Assembly (NCBI GenBank): GCA_016081115.2
Contig: CM071930.1
Coordinates: 27,295,641 to 27,359,640, forward strand
DNA: 64,000 bases
Direction of reading: 5' to 3'
Origin: Rehmannia glutinosa
Taxonomy: Eukaryota > Streptophyta > Magnoliopsida > Lamiales > Orobanchaceae
Numbering within the stretch: position 1 is the stretch's first letter; every line of letters begins with the position of its first letter. Below are positions 46,265 through 60,000 of the stretch, one piece after another. Below the pieces are notes generated by a model. That model made no database searches and was not told the DNA's origin. It saw only the letters and a program-made list of their open reading frames with translations. The position numbers and the translations under genes were made by a program.

Positions 46265-48564
46265 TTAGATAAGGGGAATTTTTGGGGTAAGCTCACTGAA
46301 TTCAACAATGGCTGTCGGTGGTCGACGGCCAATGCAGATCTCATGCACTGTTGAGAAGAGGGGGTAAAGCTCTAACCATCCTCGATGGCTCAAAACTTCA
46401 TAAACCTCTTTTGCAGTTGATACACCCTAGAAAATTTTCAAACGAGAAGTTATCGAATTGAGACAGAGACCCTTTAGCTCTGAATAAATGCAAGGGTTAA
46501 TTACAAAAGATACCCCCATGTAAGCAAAACCCACCTGTAATTTCTGGCCCTGCAACATCTCTGCTTCGAGCTCGTCAAAAGACCTCTTCCCACCATTCCT
46601 AGCAAATGCCTCGGCACATTTCCTGTTTCTTCCCCCCACTTGTAATCAAAATAGATGATGTGTTTATATATTTTCATACTCAAAAGAATTAAAACTAGAT
46701 ATATTCATTAAACCCCACTTACAGCAGGTAGTAATTAAATCAGCTACGCCGCAGCTCTCAAAGAAAGTAGTATCCTTGACAGAAGGGAAAAGTAGCTTCG
46801 AAAATGCCTTCATTTCTCTCAAACCAATTCTCATTATTGCAGCCTAGTAGTTAATCAATCACCACTTAAATAAGTTAGGCCTACTGACTTAAACAAGTTA
46901 ATCTTAAGAATCTGCTCAGCTTTTACCTTTGTATTGTTCCCCATCTCCAATCCATCCACAAATCCTATTTCATGACCATAATAATCATCCATCAATTGTA
47001 AACAATGTTAAAACAACTTAACTCGAAACAGAGTTAAAACAACAGGACAAACCTGCTGCAATAGCCACAACATTTTTCAACGTTCCACAGAGCTCAACTC
47101 CTTCGACATCTTGAATCTAATTATATTTGTTCAACAACATAACAAAAATGTACACCATAAATCAGGCTAAATTGCAATTTTAGTCCTGTAGTTATTGGGG
47201 GTTGGCAATAATCAGGATTTCCAAAAAAGTCCCTTAAATTTCAAAAAATTCTCGAGTGTTCCCAACCTTAAAGCGTTAGTGGGTTTGGCTGATAATGTGG
47301 ATACGTGGATTTTTCGGCAATTTCTTCAAACTCCAAAGACCAAAACACTGAAATTGAGATTTTGTTTTAAGTTATGGGGCTTTTTTTGTAAATATGATTT
47401 CTGCAGGATCATTATTCCTACCCTTTTATAACTATAGGACTAAAATTGCAATATAGGCCCATAAATATATAATTCTGCATTTTATTACACATAATTGAGT
47501 TGACTTACAGCTGAGACCATAAAATATGAAGTGTTGAACAGTTGAACCCATTTCTCTGCAATCTCTTTATTCTTCCTGTATCCAACTGTTGCCTCACTAA
47601 ACTTTTCCAATGCAATCTACAATGGCAACGGTTTCCTTATTACCAAAACATAGATTATGAAAAACAATACAATTTATTTTGGTGTAAGCATAAGAGAGCA
47701 GACAATAACCTCATTGGCTATGTTTGCTCCCATAAGAACACAACAATCAACTCCCAGCTTTTCTGAAATGAGGGAAGAAATCATGCATGGACCTTCTCTT
47801 TTGACCTCCATTCCTTTGATTAGTGAAATTGCTTCGCATCTGACCTTATTTTCCCCGCTAATCTCTTACAAATGCCTTCCATGAACTGATGGGGTGTCAC
47901 AAATACTAACAAGTTGGCATCTTTCACTGCCCAAATTTCCAAATTAGAAATAATATTTCGACATGATGTACATTTATATGGTTGCTCAAAGTATATAGAA
48001 ATCTATAGCTAAATAGTAAATACTACCTGCATTTTCAAGATCAGGATTTGCAACAACATTTTTACCAAGCTTTATGCCAGGGAGATACTTAACATTCTCC
48101 TGTAATAAGAAAAATATGAGTGATCATTAGAGTGTAACACAAAACAATATCAATCAACCGGAAAAAGTAAATGCTAGTGCCAAAAAAAAAAAATTTAAAT
48201 AATAATAGAGAAAATTGAGATTACATTAGTTCGATTGATGACTTGTGAGAGTTTATCACCGTTTGGCAATATCTCCTCAAACACCCACATGCTCACTTCA
48301 TCTGTTGAAGAAGAAGAAGAAGAAATAATTTATAGAGATGAGACTGAAATCACTTGCTTCAATAAGCCAATTTAAAAAAAAGAAAATAAAAATAAAACCG
48401 TGGAAAGAATTAAGCTTAAGTGTGTTGGAAGCAATGAGCTTGGCGGCGACGCTTCCCCAATTGCCACTGCCCACCACCGTCACTCTCGATTTGAGATGCG
48501 TCATTTCGTCCTCGATGATTTTATTGTTATTATTATTATTATTATCGTCAAGAGATGGAGCCAT
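46265..48564 (-). CDS. NAD-dependent glycerol-3-phosphate dehydrogenase, ten exons, one frameshift
   Basis: It converts dihydroxyacetone phosphate to glycerol 3-phosphate, feeding glycerolipid synthesis and redox balance. Minus-strand exons: 48564-48399, 48301-48225, 48099-48027, 47926-47710, 47616-47509, 47116-47053, 46964-46927, 46843-46723, 46638-46535, 46426-46265. Phase is consistent except exon 4, which is one base short near 47831-47840 and would stop at TAA soon after. With that base the product is about 376 residues. The dinucleotide motif VVGSGNWGS lies at residues 30-38, then VTPHQFMEGICK, IKGMEVK and LMGANIANEIA. The C-terminal domain has GTLKNVVAIAAG with the catalytic Lys, NNTKAA and FFESCGVADLITTC. 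It is close in pattern to Arabidopsis At5g40610 as remembered. The N-terminus has seven Asn encoded by an AAT/AAC microsatellite. Confidence 0.9.
47170..47453. mobile_element. MITE-like element in dehydrogenase intron 5
   Basis: ATTGCAATTTTAGTCCTGTA at 47171 is repeated inverted as ACTATAGGACTAAAATTGCA ending near 47452, giving about 25-bp terminal inverted repeats around 230 bp of non-coding DNA. GCAATTTTAGTCC-type ends are common in plant MITEs. Target duplication unclear, perhaps TA. Confidence 0.65.
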
Positions 48565-48937
48565 GAAGAAGAATGAGGAGAGGAATGGAGGAGAGGGAAA
48601 ATAGGGCGAAGATAGAAAGGACTAAAATGTCATTTAATTGAGCGGAGATGAGAGACACGTAGTCGTTGAGTATCAATGGTGGTGTGCCAATGCCATGTTC
48701 AATCTGGCGATCTACTCTATGCAAACTGCATATACTAATTGTTGATAGCTCACCTGTAAGAAACAACAATCTTTTTTTTTTTTTTATTTATTTATTTTTA
48801 TATTTATTTAAGGATAACTACAAAAACGACCCTCAAATTTAGTCTAATTACACAAATCTCAATTTTAAAATTACAAATACATCTTGAGGTTTGCATTTAC
48901 CTAACAAATACCAATTTAAGGGGACTCAAACTCAATT
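48565..48937. other. Promoter/5' region of the dehydrogenase gene
   Basis: Upstream of the minus-strand start codon. A T-rich homopolymer run lies at 48770-48785. No other gene seen; no TATA box convincingly placed. Confidence 0.4.
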
Positions 48938-50012
48938 TGTTGAAAATTTGGTTTTGATAAAGAGGGCGTTTACCCGATTTTGATCAAATTTTCGGTGGTA
49001 AAATATTTAATTCTGTAGGAATTAAATTGTATATTGTTAATCTACGTTCCGATTATATGTTCGTAGTAATTTTTATTTCTCAAAACCAAATTTCGATGAG
49101 TGAGAAATTAATACACGAAGTTGACCATACGAATGAACATTATGTAAAGGGAGTTGACAGGCTTTAGCCTTGTCCCACATAGAAAATAAAACTTTGTTTA
49201 TCCTAGTTTAAATACTAGGCGTTATTGGTTGGATATGTCATAACACAAGTGGATAATCACAAATGGGCATTGAGCCGGTCCGTCCCTTTGGGCCTGGGTC
49301 CAGGTCCACTATTGTTTTGTCACTCGAAAATGGGCTTGGCCCAGATTTAAGTGATAGTTGGGCCTAATGTATCTGGCCATTAGAGGTGTCCAGATTTTGT
49401 GTGTCGCTTGGAGTTTGTAACTCTGGGACATGGTCATAATATGGTTTGTAACTCTGGGAAGTTATATTTGGTTATAATTGCCCATTTTCTATCATTAATC
49501 TCCTCCAAAGTCTTGGGAATGGTTGTCTTATATAGACTTAGTTTGCATACAAATTCATATAAGGAAAAATTGGGAGAAAGAGATAGAGTTAGACAAATTC
49601 TGCAAAAAAACAATCTGTCCATTGGATGTTATCCCAAATATCGTCACATTTGTCATCATATCTCTCACTGCATCTTTCTTTCTGCATTTCTGAGTCAAGC
49701 AAACTAGTCTTCACACCATTTCTAGTTCGATAGAGCTTTTGTGTTAGTGGTGCTACTACACAAAAGACCAAGTTGTTTTATCTTTGGGGATATTATGTCA
49801 AACCGTAAGTACTAGCCGGGACATATTTGTCTTGCGGAAAGAGGTCTCCCTCGACCCAGCTTTAAAGTTCTGTCAGATTCATGCTTCTGGAGTTGGAGTC
49901 CATTCAAGACTTGTAATAGTTAGGGTTTTTTTTCTTGTAATTTTATGTTTCTATTTTGTAAGTCATCTTGAAGAATTTCCCCGTTTATGTAACCCATTGT
50001 AGATTCAACAAT
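48938..50012 (+). repeat. Possible degenerate Copia LTR
   Basis: A segment starting TGTTGAAAATTTGG and ending near TAGATTCAACA has LTR-like features. These are TTGTCCCACATAG, a TATATAG box near 49529-49535, and a GC-richer R/U5 region with AAAGAGGTCTCCCTCGACCC (49838). No partner LTR or target duplication was found, so it may be a solo or truncated copy. No gene. Confidence 0.35.
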
Positions 50013-52510
50013 CGCAAGACAAATATTGTATTTTCACGATGGCGAGGAGAAATAGAAACTATGCTTGGAGATGAACTGACAGAAGACCTTCCAATGGTTG
50101 CTGAAATTGTATTTGTTGGTGAAAACGTATTCTGTTTGAAGCATGGGGCTAAGATGATGATTTCCTATGCCGTGACTATGTCCTTAACAGGCTTAGTGAA
50201 GCACTTAATTTACTATATATTGTGTGGTTTGATATGATCTGAGGATGTTTTTCCAAAAGGTTCATATTTTGAAAAGGAATAGGAAATGAGGGTGTGTTTT
50301 CCAAAAGGTTCGTTATTTCAAATTTTGGATTATAAATGGATGATTCCAAAAATTCAAAACTGTGCTGAAATTAGTTTAAAAGTTTCAACTGATCCTGCAT
50401 GATATTCGTGCTGAAGAGATGTCGTTTAAATGAAAAATTTCCAACTAGTTTGCATCATTGACATGTTATTTACCATGTTGGAAAAAACTCGGGATTTAGT
50501 TATATGGGCTACCCCTTGCATATTTTGGCGAAACTCGGCTAGAGGAATATCCGAGGGCTCATTTTCATGAGACATGGTCAGAGTTTAAGAAATAAAGAGC
50601 TAATGACTCACTTCACCGTCTTAGTTTGATTCCAAGAATAAAGATGTCCTGGGGAGCAAAATCTCCAACCTGAATGTGACACGAAAAAGGTTTAAGCAAA
50701 ACTCCAGCCCTCGGCATAAATAACAAGGTCTACTGAGGGCCTACATACAAAGTTTGTCCAAAAAGCTTTTGGTGAATTCACGTGAGCATATTTTGCTATT
50801 CTAAGGTCTTGTGACACATGTTAACTTATTTTGCAAAGGGTGGACAAACATTGAATGCACAAACATCCAAAGGCATCATCATCATGTCTTCCATTTCGAA
50901 ATGCTACAAAAAAAAAAAAAAAAAACCAGGCTTTCACGAGTCCAAGGAATCATGATGCTAAGGACTATAATTCCTTAGCCAAGGTCTGCAGATGGTTATT
51001 AAGGATAAGTCCAATGACTCATTTGAGGTCATAGGACTATTGCCAAGTCTCCCAAGTTTCTCAAATTTATTAGCCAAGCTTTGCCAAGGTCCAGGACTAT
51101 GACCAAGGTCTCCCAAGTTTCTCAAGTTATTAGCCAACGACTTTGCCAAGGTCCTATGATCATTGCCATGGTCTCCTAAGTTAAAGTTACTTCTCGAGGT
51201 TATTAGCCAATGACTTTGCCAAGGTCCTAGGATTCTTTGTTAGGGTCTCGCAAAGTCCAATTATGCCTAAGTGGGCATGACTTTGTCGGGGTCCTCCAAA
51301 ATTGAGTTTATGACAAGCTCATTTCCTAAAGACTTGGCCAAGGTCTACCAGGAGTTAACTAATTTAGAATATTTGCTAAGATCGACTCCAAGGTCTACAT
51401 GCGATGATTTTAGCTTGCTAAAATTTTCTAAAATGGAGGTGAAATGTTCTACTAAGCACTTGCCAAGGACTACACATGCACAAGTATGTAATACCAAGGA
51501 GCACAAACATTTGCTACAAATATTATGATGGCATGAAGAGTAGAACATACCTTGAACTAAAGAAATTTTCGAGGATTTCGACTTCTACAAAAGGCCAAGG
51601 TGCAAAAGCTAAGTTACTTCAGCCAGGGAATAACAATCAGCCTTTTCTTTTCTCCACTCTTTTATCTGAAACTCTCAAATGCAATATGAGAGAATCTTTC
51701 TCAGTACAACCTATTTATAGAAGCCAGGAAGAAATGGCTAGATGACAAAAGCTCCTTATCGAGATACGAGATATCGCCCAAGAATAATAATTCATCTGGA
51801 TATGCATCTCAAAATACTTCTTGTACGCGCCATAACTTACGCGCACAAGAAGTGGGGGATAAGTGATGAAGATAATTTTGACAATGACACGTGGCATACT
51901 GAAGACGTGACACGTGTACCACTAACATGATAGTTATTTGGTGATAAGACGTATCTTAACTGATTAAGGAGTCCGACCTTGGGAAATTCCGAAGGAGTCC
52001 GACCTTGGGAAAATTCCTATGGGGTCTAACCTCGGGAGGAGTCCTCGTCCAGATGGGTAACCAAGGTCTAGAAAAGATGACATTGGCTCTAGGTAAGGGG
52101 GATACGAAAAACTCATACTCACAATCTCCCCATGAGAAAACATTGATTTAAGAATCAGAGTATCTACCCCTGGGAATGACCCCAGGGTTCTGTTTTGTAG
52201 GTAAACGCCAACGTCCGGTCGACCTTGGATCTTTGACTCCAATCACTCAACTCTTTGATCGACTTCGGATAAGTCCTCAGATTAGTCTCTGGATTTTTAT
52301 ACATTATCAAATACAAATTAATAATATCATCAATATACTTTGCGTTTAGGATGATACTTGGAACAGAACCAATACATAATTTGGAATAGAAAATCTTATG
52401 TACGTTAGTGTAAGCTGCTAAATGAACCTAAAACTAAGAAGTAAATTCAGCCCTCTTAAAACTAGGTAAGCCCAAGGCAAACACAATGGGCTCGATGAGC
52501 TATATTTTGA
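50013..52510. repeat. Degenerate repeats and likely LTR remnants
   Basis: No gene supported. An A18 run lies near 50908. At 50930-51490 a loose minisatellite repeats GCCAAGGTC with ATGACTTTGCCAAGGTCCTA-type units and TCTCCCAAGTTTCTCAA. At 51712-51719 TATTTATA reads as TATAAATA on the minus strand and could be the promoter of a minus-oriented LTR covering about 50550-52300. GGAGTCCGACCTTGGGAAA is repeated at 51967 and 51993. LTR limits could not be fixed. Confidence 0.4.
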
Positions 52511-53547
52511 GAAATTACCAGAAATACCTCTACTTTTGGAAAAAAGACACTGTTTACGCTCATATCACTTTTGTACTCTTTTTTTGACTTTTTTACGCTC
52601 CTGCATATTATTTTTTTCATTTTGTTCCTGTATTGCTTTATATGTTATATCCGTTGTTTCGATGTTGTTTATATTTGTTTCTTGGTTGTTTCTATCTTAT
52701 TTCGTTGTTTAATTTTAATATAACTTTTACTTATTTTTTACGATCTTTTTTCTGCTCATCATGTCGCTTTTTATATATTACTTATATTGTTTTTGAGTTA
52801 TTTTCTATAATGTTTTTAATGTTGTTATGATGTTTTTTTGTTATTTCCATGTAGTTTCTAATGTTTCAATGCAGTTTTTACCTATTTTTAAACTCTTTTT
52901 ATTATGTGGTATTTTCTATATTATTTATGTTGTTTCTATACTATTTTTAATGTTGTTATGATGTTTCTTTATTGTTTCAATATAGTTTTTGATGTTTCGA
53001 TGCACTTTTTTTATACATGTTTTAAGCTATTTTTGTTCATATGGTGTTTTCTATATTATTTTTGGAGTAGGTCTCTTGTAGGATCATCTTACGGATCCTA
53101 TTCCATAAGACGGATCCTACAGCCCGCTCGCCCGCCCAACCCGCCTGGATCCGCTTAATAAAAAAACGAAAATTGGAGTTGAGCCCTAGCCCCTAACCCG
53201 CTGGGCCCAATAGATCCAGACCAAGTCGACGCGTTCTCTCCAGCTCAAATCCAATATTGAACCAAATCAGGCATCATTCTCCCCTTGCTCCAAAACTCGC
53301 GAATTTCATTAAAATTTCTGCAATTTCCACAGCAATTTCGTTAACAAAGACGTAAAGCTGTTCAAAACTTTAACATTCTCTGCAAGTTCGACTTTTTCCC
53401 AACTCCACACATCAAAAGTTCGACCTTCTCCGAAATTTTCACCATCTTGAAGCTCCATTTGATTTTATATAGATACAAAAATTCTACAAAAGCATTACTT
53501 ATTGCTATATTCAACAACAAATATTGATTACAAAGACGACTTCTACA

Positions 53548-56517
53548 ATGGAGAATGAAGATGGAAATGATTTACTCATTAAGGAAGGTAATGTACTAAG
53601 TTCTGTTACATGATTCATACTTTTTACTGTAAAAGTGATACTAATCAGTCAAAGCGTGATACTTTTGAATTTATAGGATACCTATGTAATGTAAAGTGAT
53701 ACTAGAATATTTTAAAATCAGAAAGCGGAAAACGACACTTGTTAGTAAAAATAGTGAAACTCTACAACAATAAACATGTTACTTTTAAGATGAACATTAA
53801 CCTTATATTTACATATTCAAAAAAGTTCACCTTCATGCTTTTTATAGGATTTATTAATATTATATTTTATTCATTACTATTTATAGGTGAAAATTTGGAT
53901 TCAGTTGTTGTTGTTTCTAGTGATTAAGAAGATATTGAAATCATCAAGATGAAAATATAAATGCAACAAATACTATTGAACAAAGCACGAACCAAAGGAG
54001 AAAGGTATTACATTTTAATGAAAAAAAAAGTATTACATTTTACTCACAAAGTATCCTATCTGTTTTAACATGTACGACATTGTGGATATATTTGGTTCTC
54101 TAGGTTGGGATTAAAAGGAAGACAATTGATGATATGCATAAATTGTATCACGATCATATTCATGAACTAGGGTTTAGTGTTCGCAAAGCAACAACTAGAA
54201 CACAATCTAATGGAGTTGTGCTGGAGAAATACTTCCTCTGCTCTTCTGAGGGGTTTAAGAGATTGGGAAATTTGTGAATAAACTCCAACAATGAAAAAAA
54301 AGAAAATTTTTTCTATTACCCGTACAAGATGTAATGCTACAATGCGAGTGAAATTAAATGCAAAAGGTCTTTATGAGGTTTTAGTCATATTATAGAACAC
54401 AATCATCCCCTTACTAGGAAAGAGTGGAGCCACCTTCATCGTTCTGAAAGAAAATTTACAACTGAAAATAGCAAAGTCATAGAGATGTGGTTTCTTCCGG
54501 AATGAGACCACATATTCTTATCAGTATATGGCATATAAAGCAGGTGGGGATGAAAGTGTTGGACACACTATCAAAGATCATTTGAATTTTGTAAACCATT
54601 TGAAACTTAAAGAAATAGAAGGTCAGGATGCACAAACATTAGTTGAAATGTTATATGAACAACAATCCGAGGAGGAGGACTTTTATTTTAGAGTTAAATT
54701 AGATGATACGGTCAATTTAAGAAATTTTTTTTGGAGAAACTCAATGATGAGAGAAGATTACGAGATATTTGGAGATGTCGTAGTATTTGACACCACATAT
54801 CGCACAAATAGATACAATTTGATTTGTGCTCCATTTGTTGGCATCAACAATCATTGGAAAAATGTGATGTTTGGTTTTGTATTTTTATCGAACAAAAAAG
54901 CTGAATCATTTGAGTGGCTTTTCAAGGTTTTTAAGAAATCCATGGGAGGGAAGTGTCCTATCACTATATTCACTGATTAAGACCAAGTAATTTCTAATGC
55001 AATAGAAAAGGTATGATACTTTAACTCAATATACAGATACTTTAATGCATAAAATTGTTACTTCAACTTATCATGTGTATTTTTCATTCTTATATTGTTG
55101 TCTTACTAATATATGGTCATGTCAAATATAATGATACTTTGACTCAAAATGCATATACTTTTATTCATAAAATCATAAATGCATAAAATCAAGTTTTCTA
55201 TTTTGTCATAATTTTTTGTCCTCTTTTACAAAGATCTTGCTTTTTTCTATGACTGTTCAACAATTATGATATGTTAATTCCTAAAATGAGATACTTGTAA
55301 GCATAAAAGTGTTACTTTAACTCACAATACTTTCATGTAGGTTTTCCCTGACAAAGCATAGGCTATGCCAATGGCATCTTTACCAAAATGTCTGTGAGCG
55401 AGTTTGGACAGATTGAAGAGCAACAATTCATTTAAGAATGCATTTAGGGAATGCTTGTCAGGATGTAAGGATGAATCTGAGTTTGAAACTTGTTGGAGTA
55501 ATATGATTTGCACATATGGATTGGAGGAACAAATATGGTTCAAACGATTGTATGAACTAAAAGACAAATGGTGCAAAACTTTAAGTACGAAATTCTTTTC
55601 TGCCAGAATACTCTCTTCACAAAGGAGTGAAAGTACTAATAATGCCATGGGATTCAATGCAAAGAAGACCACAAGTTTGACTGATTTTTTTTGTATTTTC
55701 AAAGAACTAGTTAAGAATTGGAGAATGAAAGAACAAAATGGTGAATTCCATTCATCAAGATCAATCCCAATAACTACCATACCATTGACTAGGATGTTAA
55801 TAACACTTCTGAGGTGTACAAGTTGACATTGTTCAAAGACTTTGAGGCAGAGTTTATATGATCAATTTTTACTACTTGTACTTTACTTTATGAGGATGAG
55901 ATATTAAATATTTATAACATTTTTTCTCATATTGAGGCCGGAGATATAAATCGTGTCACGTTTGATCGCCTCATGGGATCATGATAACTTGCACCTACAA
56001 GAAATTTGAAGAATGCGGGTCTCTTGTGTTACCATTCATTACGTGTCCTTCATTTTCATTCTCATGTGAAGATACCGAAAATATATATTTTGAAAAGATG
56101 GACAAGAATGGTACAATCTAAGGTGTGGGATAACTTAAATAACAGAAATGAAAAGCTTGACAAGCCTAGTGTCTGCATTCCATGGCGTCATGAAATGGCA
56201 CGAAGATATTACGATCTGTGTTGAAATGCCAAGTAAATGAAGAAGCAAGAAGGATCATTAAGAAGGGTATAATAGAGATTTTCTCAAGCATTCTTTTGCT
56301 TGAAGAATGCACTGAGAATCTTATCGACCAAGATGAATCATCTCGCTATTTCAAGTACATTTAATAAGTTGCAAGGTCCTACTCGGTCTGTTACAAAAGA
56401 AAGAATAAAAAGGATAAATGGTAGTTTGGAAAAGAACAAAATAAAACTGCTGATGTGACTGACTATTCTCAAGCCAAGGAGTTTGGTTTCAATACTCCAA
56501 ATGCTCGGTTATTTTAG
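53548..56517 (+). pseudogene. MULE transposase with FAR1 DNA-binding and SWIM domains
   Basis: Mutator-type transposase. The start exon is probably at 53548 (MENEDGNDLLIKE), spliced at GT 53588. A second piece at 53886 ends in an early TAA. The FAR1 zinc domain is at 54105-54470 (YHDHIHELGFSVRKATTRTQ, CNATMRVKLNAKGLY, EHNHPLTRKEW, across frame breaks). The MULE catalytic domain is open at 54528-54980 with VVVFDTTYRTNRY (first Asp) and ITIFTD (second Asp, followed by TAA). An intron follows to about 55340. The third acid is in SSQRSESTNNAMG (about 55617). A SWIM finger, CTYKKFEECGLLCYHSLRVL, lies at 55990-56050. All three catalytic acids remain, but stops and shifts probably disable it. Confidence 0.82.
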
Positions 56518-57086
56518 ATAATTTTTTAAAGATTTGATTGTAATTTTGATACTTTTGAAGTAATTAGTGATACTTTTCATTCTAAATATGATACTTTCAA
56601 AATCAAATATTATGGTTTCATATTTTATATATTGCATTAAAAAATATATTACTTTAATTTTTACATAAATATTGATACTTTCTTATTATACATGATACTT
56701 TTTAGTTTATCCTGTATTTCCAAATGCCTATTACCAAATGAAAGGACGGGCAAATGTGTCTAAATGTTCTCATGCGGATAAGTTTGTTTACAAGACTAAA
56801 ATGTTATATTATTTTACATAATGATAATTTTTTTATAACTTTATGGTTCTAATGATGATAATTTTGAAGTAATTACATCGAACTTTTCATTCGAAAATTG
56901 ATACTTTTAAAATATAATGGTTTAACATTTTATACATCAAATTGCGAAATTATGTTACTTTTTAAACAAAAATCAAAACCTTTTCCATTACATATGATAC
57001 TTTAAGATATATCTCGCCATATTGAACGCAAATAAAATCCTATTAACTTTTGATTGTCAAAATAAATCGTTAAGAACGCATAATTA

Positions 57087-60000
57087 TGTTAAATCGATGA
57101 AAGAAAATACAATGCCGTATATTTGCAAAAACCACACTACAAGTCTCATGGGACAAAACATAGTATCAAGATGTCTCAATCTAAAATTCCACAACTTCAT
57201 TTCTTCCGTTTTTAACGTTTCTTGGGACGCTCCTTCACGGGTTCCTTGAAGATTGATAAATTTAAGAACTTCCTTCTCAATTTCCACCTTCAACTCGTTC
57301 AAATCAAATCAAAGATAATTCTCGCGCATTCGCACTCTTAACTTGCATCTTTCAACATGCTTCAAAAAAAAAAAAAAGGAAAAAGAATATCAAAACACAT
57401 ACAATAATTATACACTACACATTATTTGTTTAAACAATATTTATACCTTGCACAAATCTGGAGTTGAGTAAACATTACCCACAAAGTTTTCCATGTGGTG
57501 CATTAGAAATACACCACAGTCAATATTCCTGTCATTTTTTTGCCACGGAAAAGGAACATTTTCCCATGCATATGAAGCAAACTTATGAGCTTTGGCATGA
57601 TTTTCTTCTTCTAGAAACAAAGCCATTTGCATTTGTTGTGAAAAACATAAGATATTACAATAATTCAGTTTATATAAACTTCATATATAATAATAGTATG
57701 ATACTTTACCACCAAAGTCGCAACTCCATGATATTCATCAACAACAATGCATCGTGGACCATTATCGAGTTATTGAACTTTCTTCTCAACAAAGTTGATC
57801 AAAACAACAACAAAGTGACTTTCATAATAATATGGAACAAATATCTACATATTTGAAAAACAAAAACTTCATTACATTTTGCAATACTTTTCAAGAAAAA
57901 AGAGATACTTTTCAAGAATAAAGAGAGACTTTTCAAACATAAAGAGATACTTCTCAAATAAAAAAACTAAGTTCTTACACGATCCACTTCATTCAAATCG
58001 GTTCATTCAACAATCTCATGCACACTCTCCAACAACCTCTCACATCTTTAGCACAATCTTTTCCTTGAAAATGATCAACAATATATAGTTGTTCGGCAAA
58101 AAATAAAAAAATAGAAAAAGCTGACCCACATAAAAATAAAAAACAACAAATCAAAAATAAATATTACTTACATAGTCTTTAGTGTTGAAATAAAAGTGTT
58201 TTGGATCGTTCGCTTCTCAATTGATTTTTTGTTTAAAATGACAATCATATGTCAATCACATTAGCATAAATTAAGCTCGAATCACTCAAAGAGTCAATCC
58301 CATCCGTAAAAGGAACAAAAAAATTGCCAAAAGATGTGCAAATATATTTGAACCGAAAAAATAAATAAAGATAATCGACATAATCAAAAGGGAATATCCA
58401 ATAAATCTCATTGTTACTTACTCTATTTTAGGACTATGCGCAAAAAACAGAAATCAACAATGTCTCTCTCTTTTCGGGTCATTCCAACCAAATACCGATT
58501 ATTCTTCTTCATGAATTCAGAACGAAAAGAGTTAAAAAAACAGATATTTTTCTCTAATAAACAGATACTTATTCAAATAAAAAAGATACTTATTCAAAGA
58601 AAACTGATACTTTTTAGTATTTAACTAATGCTTTACATATAGTACCTGAACTGCCTACAACTTGGCCTGCATGCTGAATTTGAGCTTGAATTACTTCATC
58701 GATTTCACCGCATTCAGATCCTGGATTATATCATCATCAATATTTGTTTCATAGGTTGGCTATTCTCAACAACGAGTGACTCCTGTCTCGGGGTTAAAAG
58801 ATCAAACCTGGCATCGAGTCATTATGCATGGGTCATTACGCTCTTTCATCTTCTGGAAATTCTTCACAACTTCATCGATGTACTCGTGAAGTTTTGTACT
58901 TGAGAAGAATTCATCATCAGGTGATGAAGAAGTATTTGCCTGTTTACGTTGCATTTCCGATCGAAGTCTCTCCATATGGACATGGCTTATGACTTCCATG
59001 TCCCTTTTCAACAGCAAACAGACTTTGTGCACCCCCTGCAAAAAATATAACACTTTTGTTTTTATAAAAAATGATACTTTTAAGGATTATTACTTTAAGA
59101 TGAAAATAAATGTCACATTTAACCTACATTTTTCGCAATTTTCTCAATTTCATCATCAATCTAATTCCTCCTCTGGTAATACAAACTTGATGATTCTTGA
59201 AGATCCATCATTTTTCTCGATTTTTCTTCTCGTAATGTTCTTTACCGGACTTTCCCCTCTCATCCATACCTCCATCAATCGAACTACAAATTTTCTCTTC
59301 AACAACAAAGCTTCGTTTCTAGAAATAGGATAAGCGTCTTCCACCCACTCCCCTTGGCCAAACTCTCCAGCACTTTTCTCTTCTTTAACACGCTTCCTTA
59401 TGCGCTGGGTCATCCAATGCTGAATGAGAGGGAGATCAAATGGTTCAGCAGTCCTTTGCAATTTAAGATGTTGCAAATATATATTATGCAACGCCAAAAT
59501 ACAACCACTTATATGGGTGGTAGACTTCTTGTTAAAATTATCGACCGCCTTACGCCAGCCTTTTCAATTCAATACAAGTGAACACCAATCAAAATGTGCA
59601 ATGGCATCCACATCCACCAATGGCTTAATGCACGAAACATCAACAATCCTATTTGCACTCGGGTCAATACGGTTGATAAACTATACAAAATAAATATTCG
59701 TTTAAAATCATCACCTCCTTCTTTAAAACCACTCATCAACTTGGTCTTTAAAGTTCCAACACTAGAACTCCCATTAATGCCAACTTTTTCTTAAACTCAA
59801 TAATCGGATCTAAACTATCACTCCGTTTAAAAACTAAAACTTCACGGTCATTCCTCAGTAGCATGAAAACATCACAAATATCATCAGCAGTAGTTACAAA
59901 CCTCTTCCTACCATCAATACTAAGCAAACGACTATTTCTATTAAACTTTTGAACTGGCCACGTAATCATTTGAGCAGTAAATGTTGAACCCAAGGTTCAA

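Noticed and set aside
54018..54040. AT-rich runs around the MULE transposase 5' exons considered as separate small genes
   Set aside because: They fit introns or spacer between FAR1 and start exons and have no coding signature.
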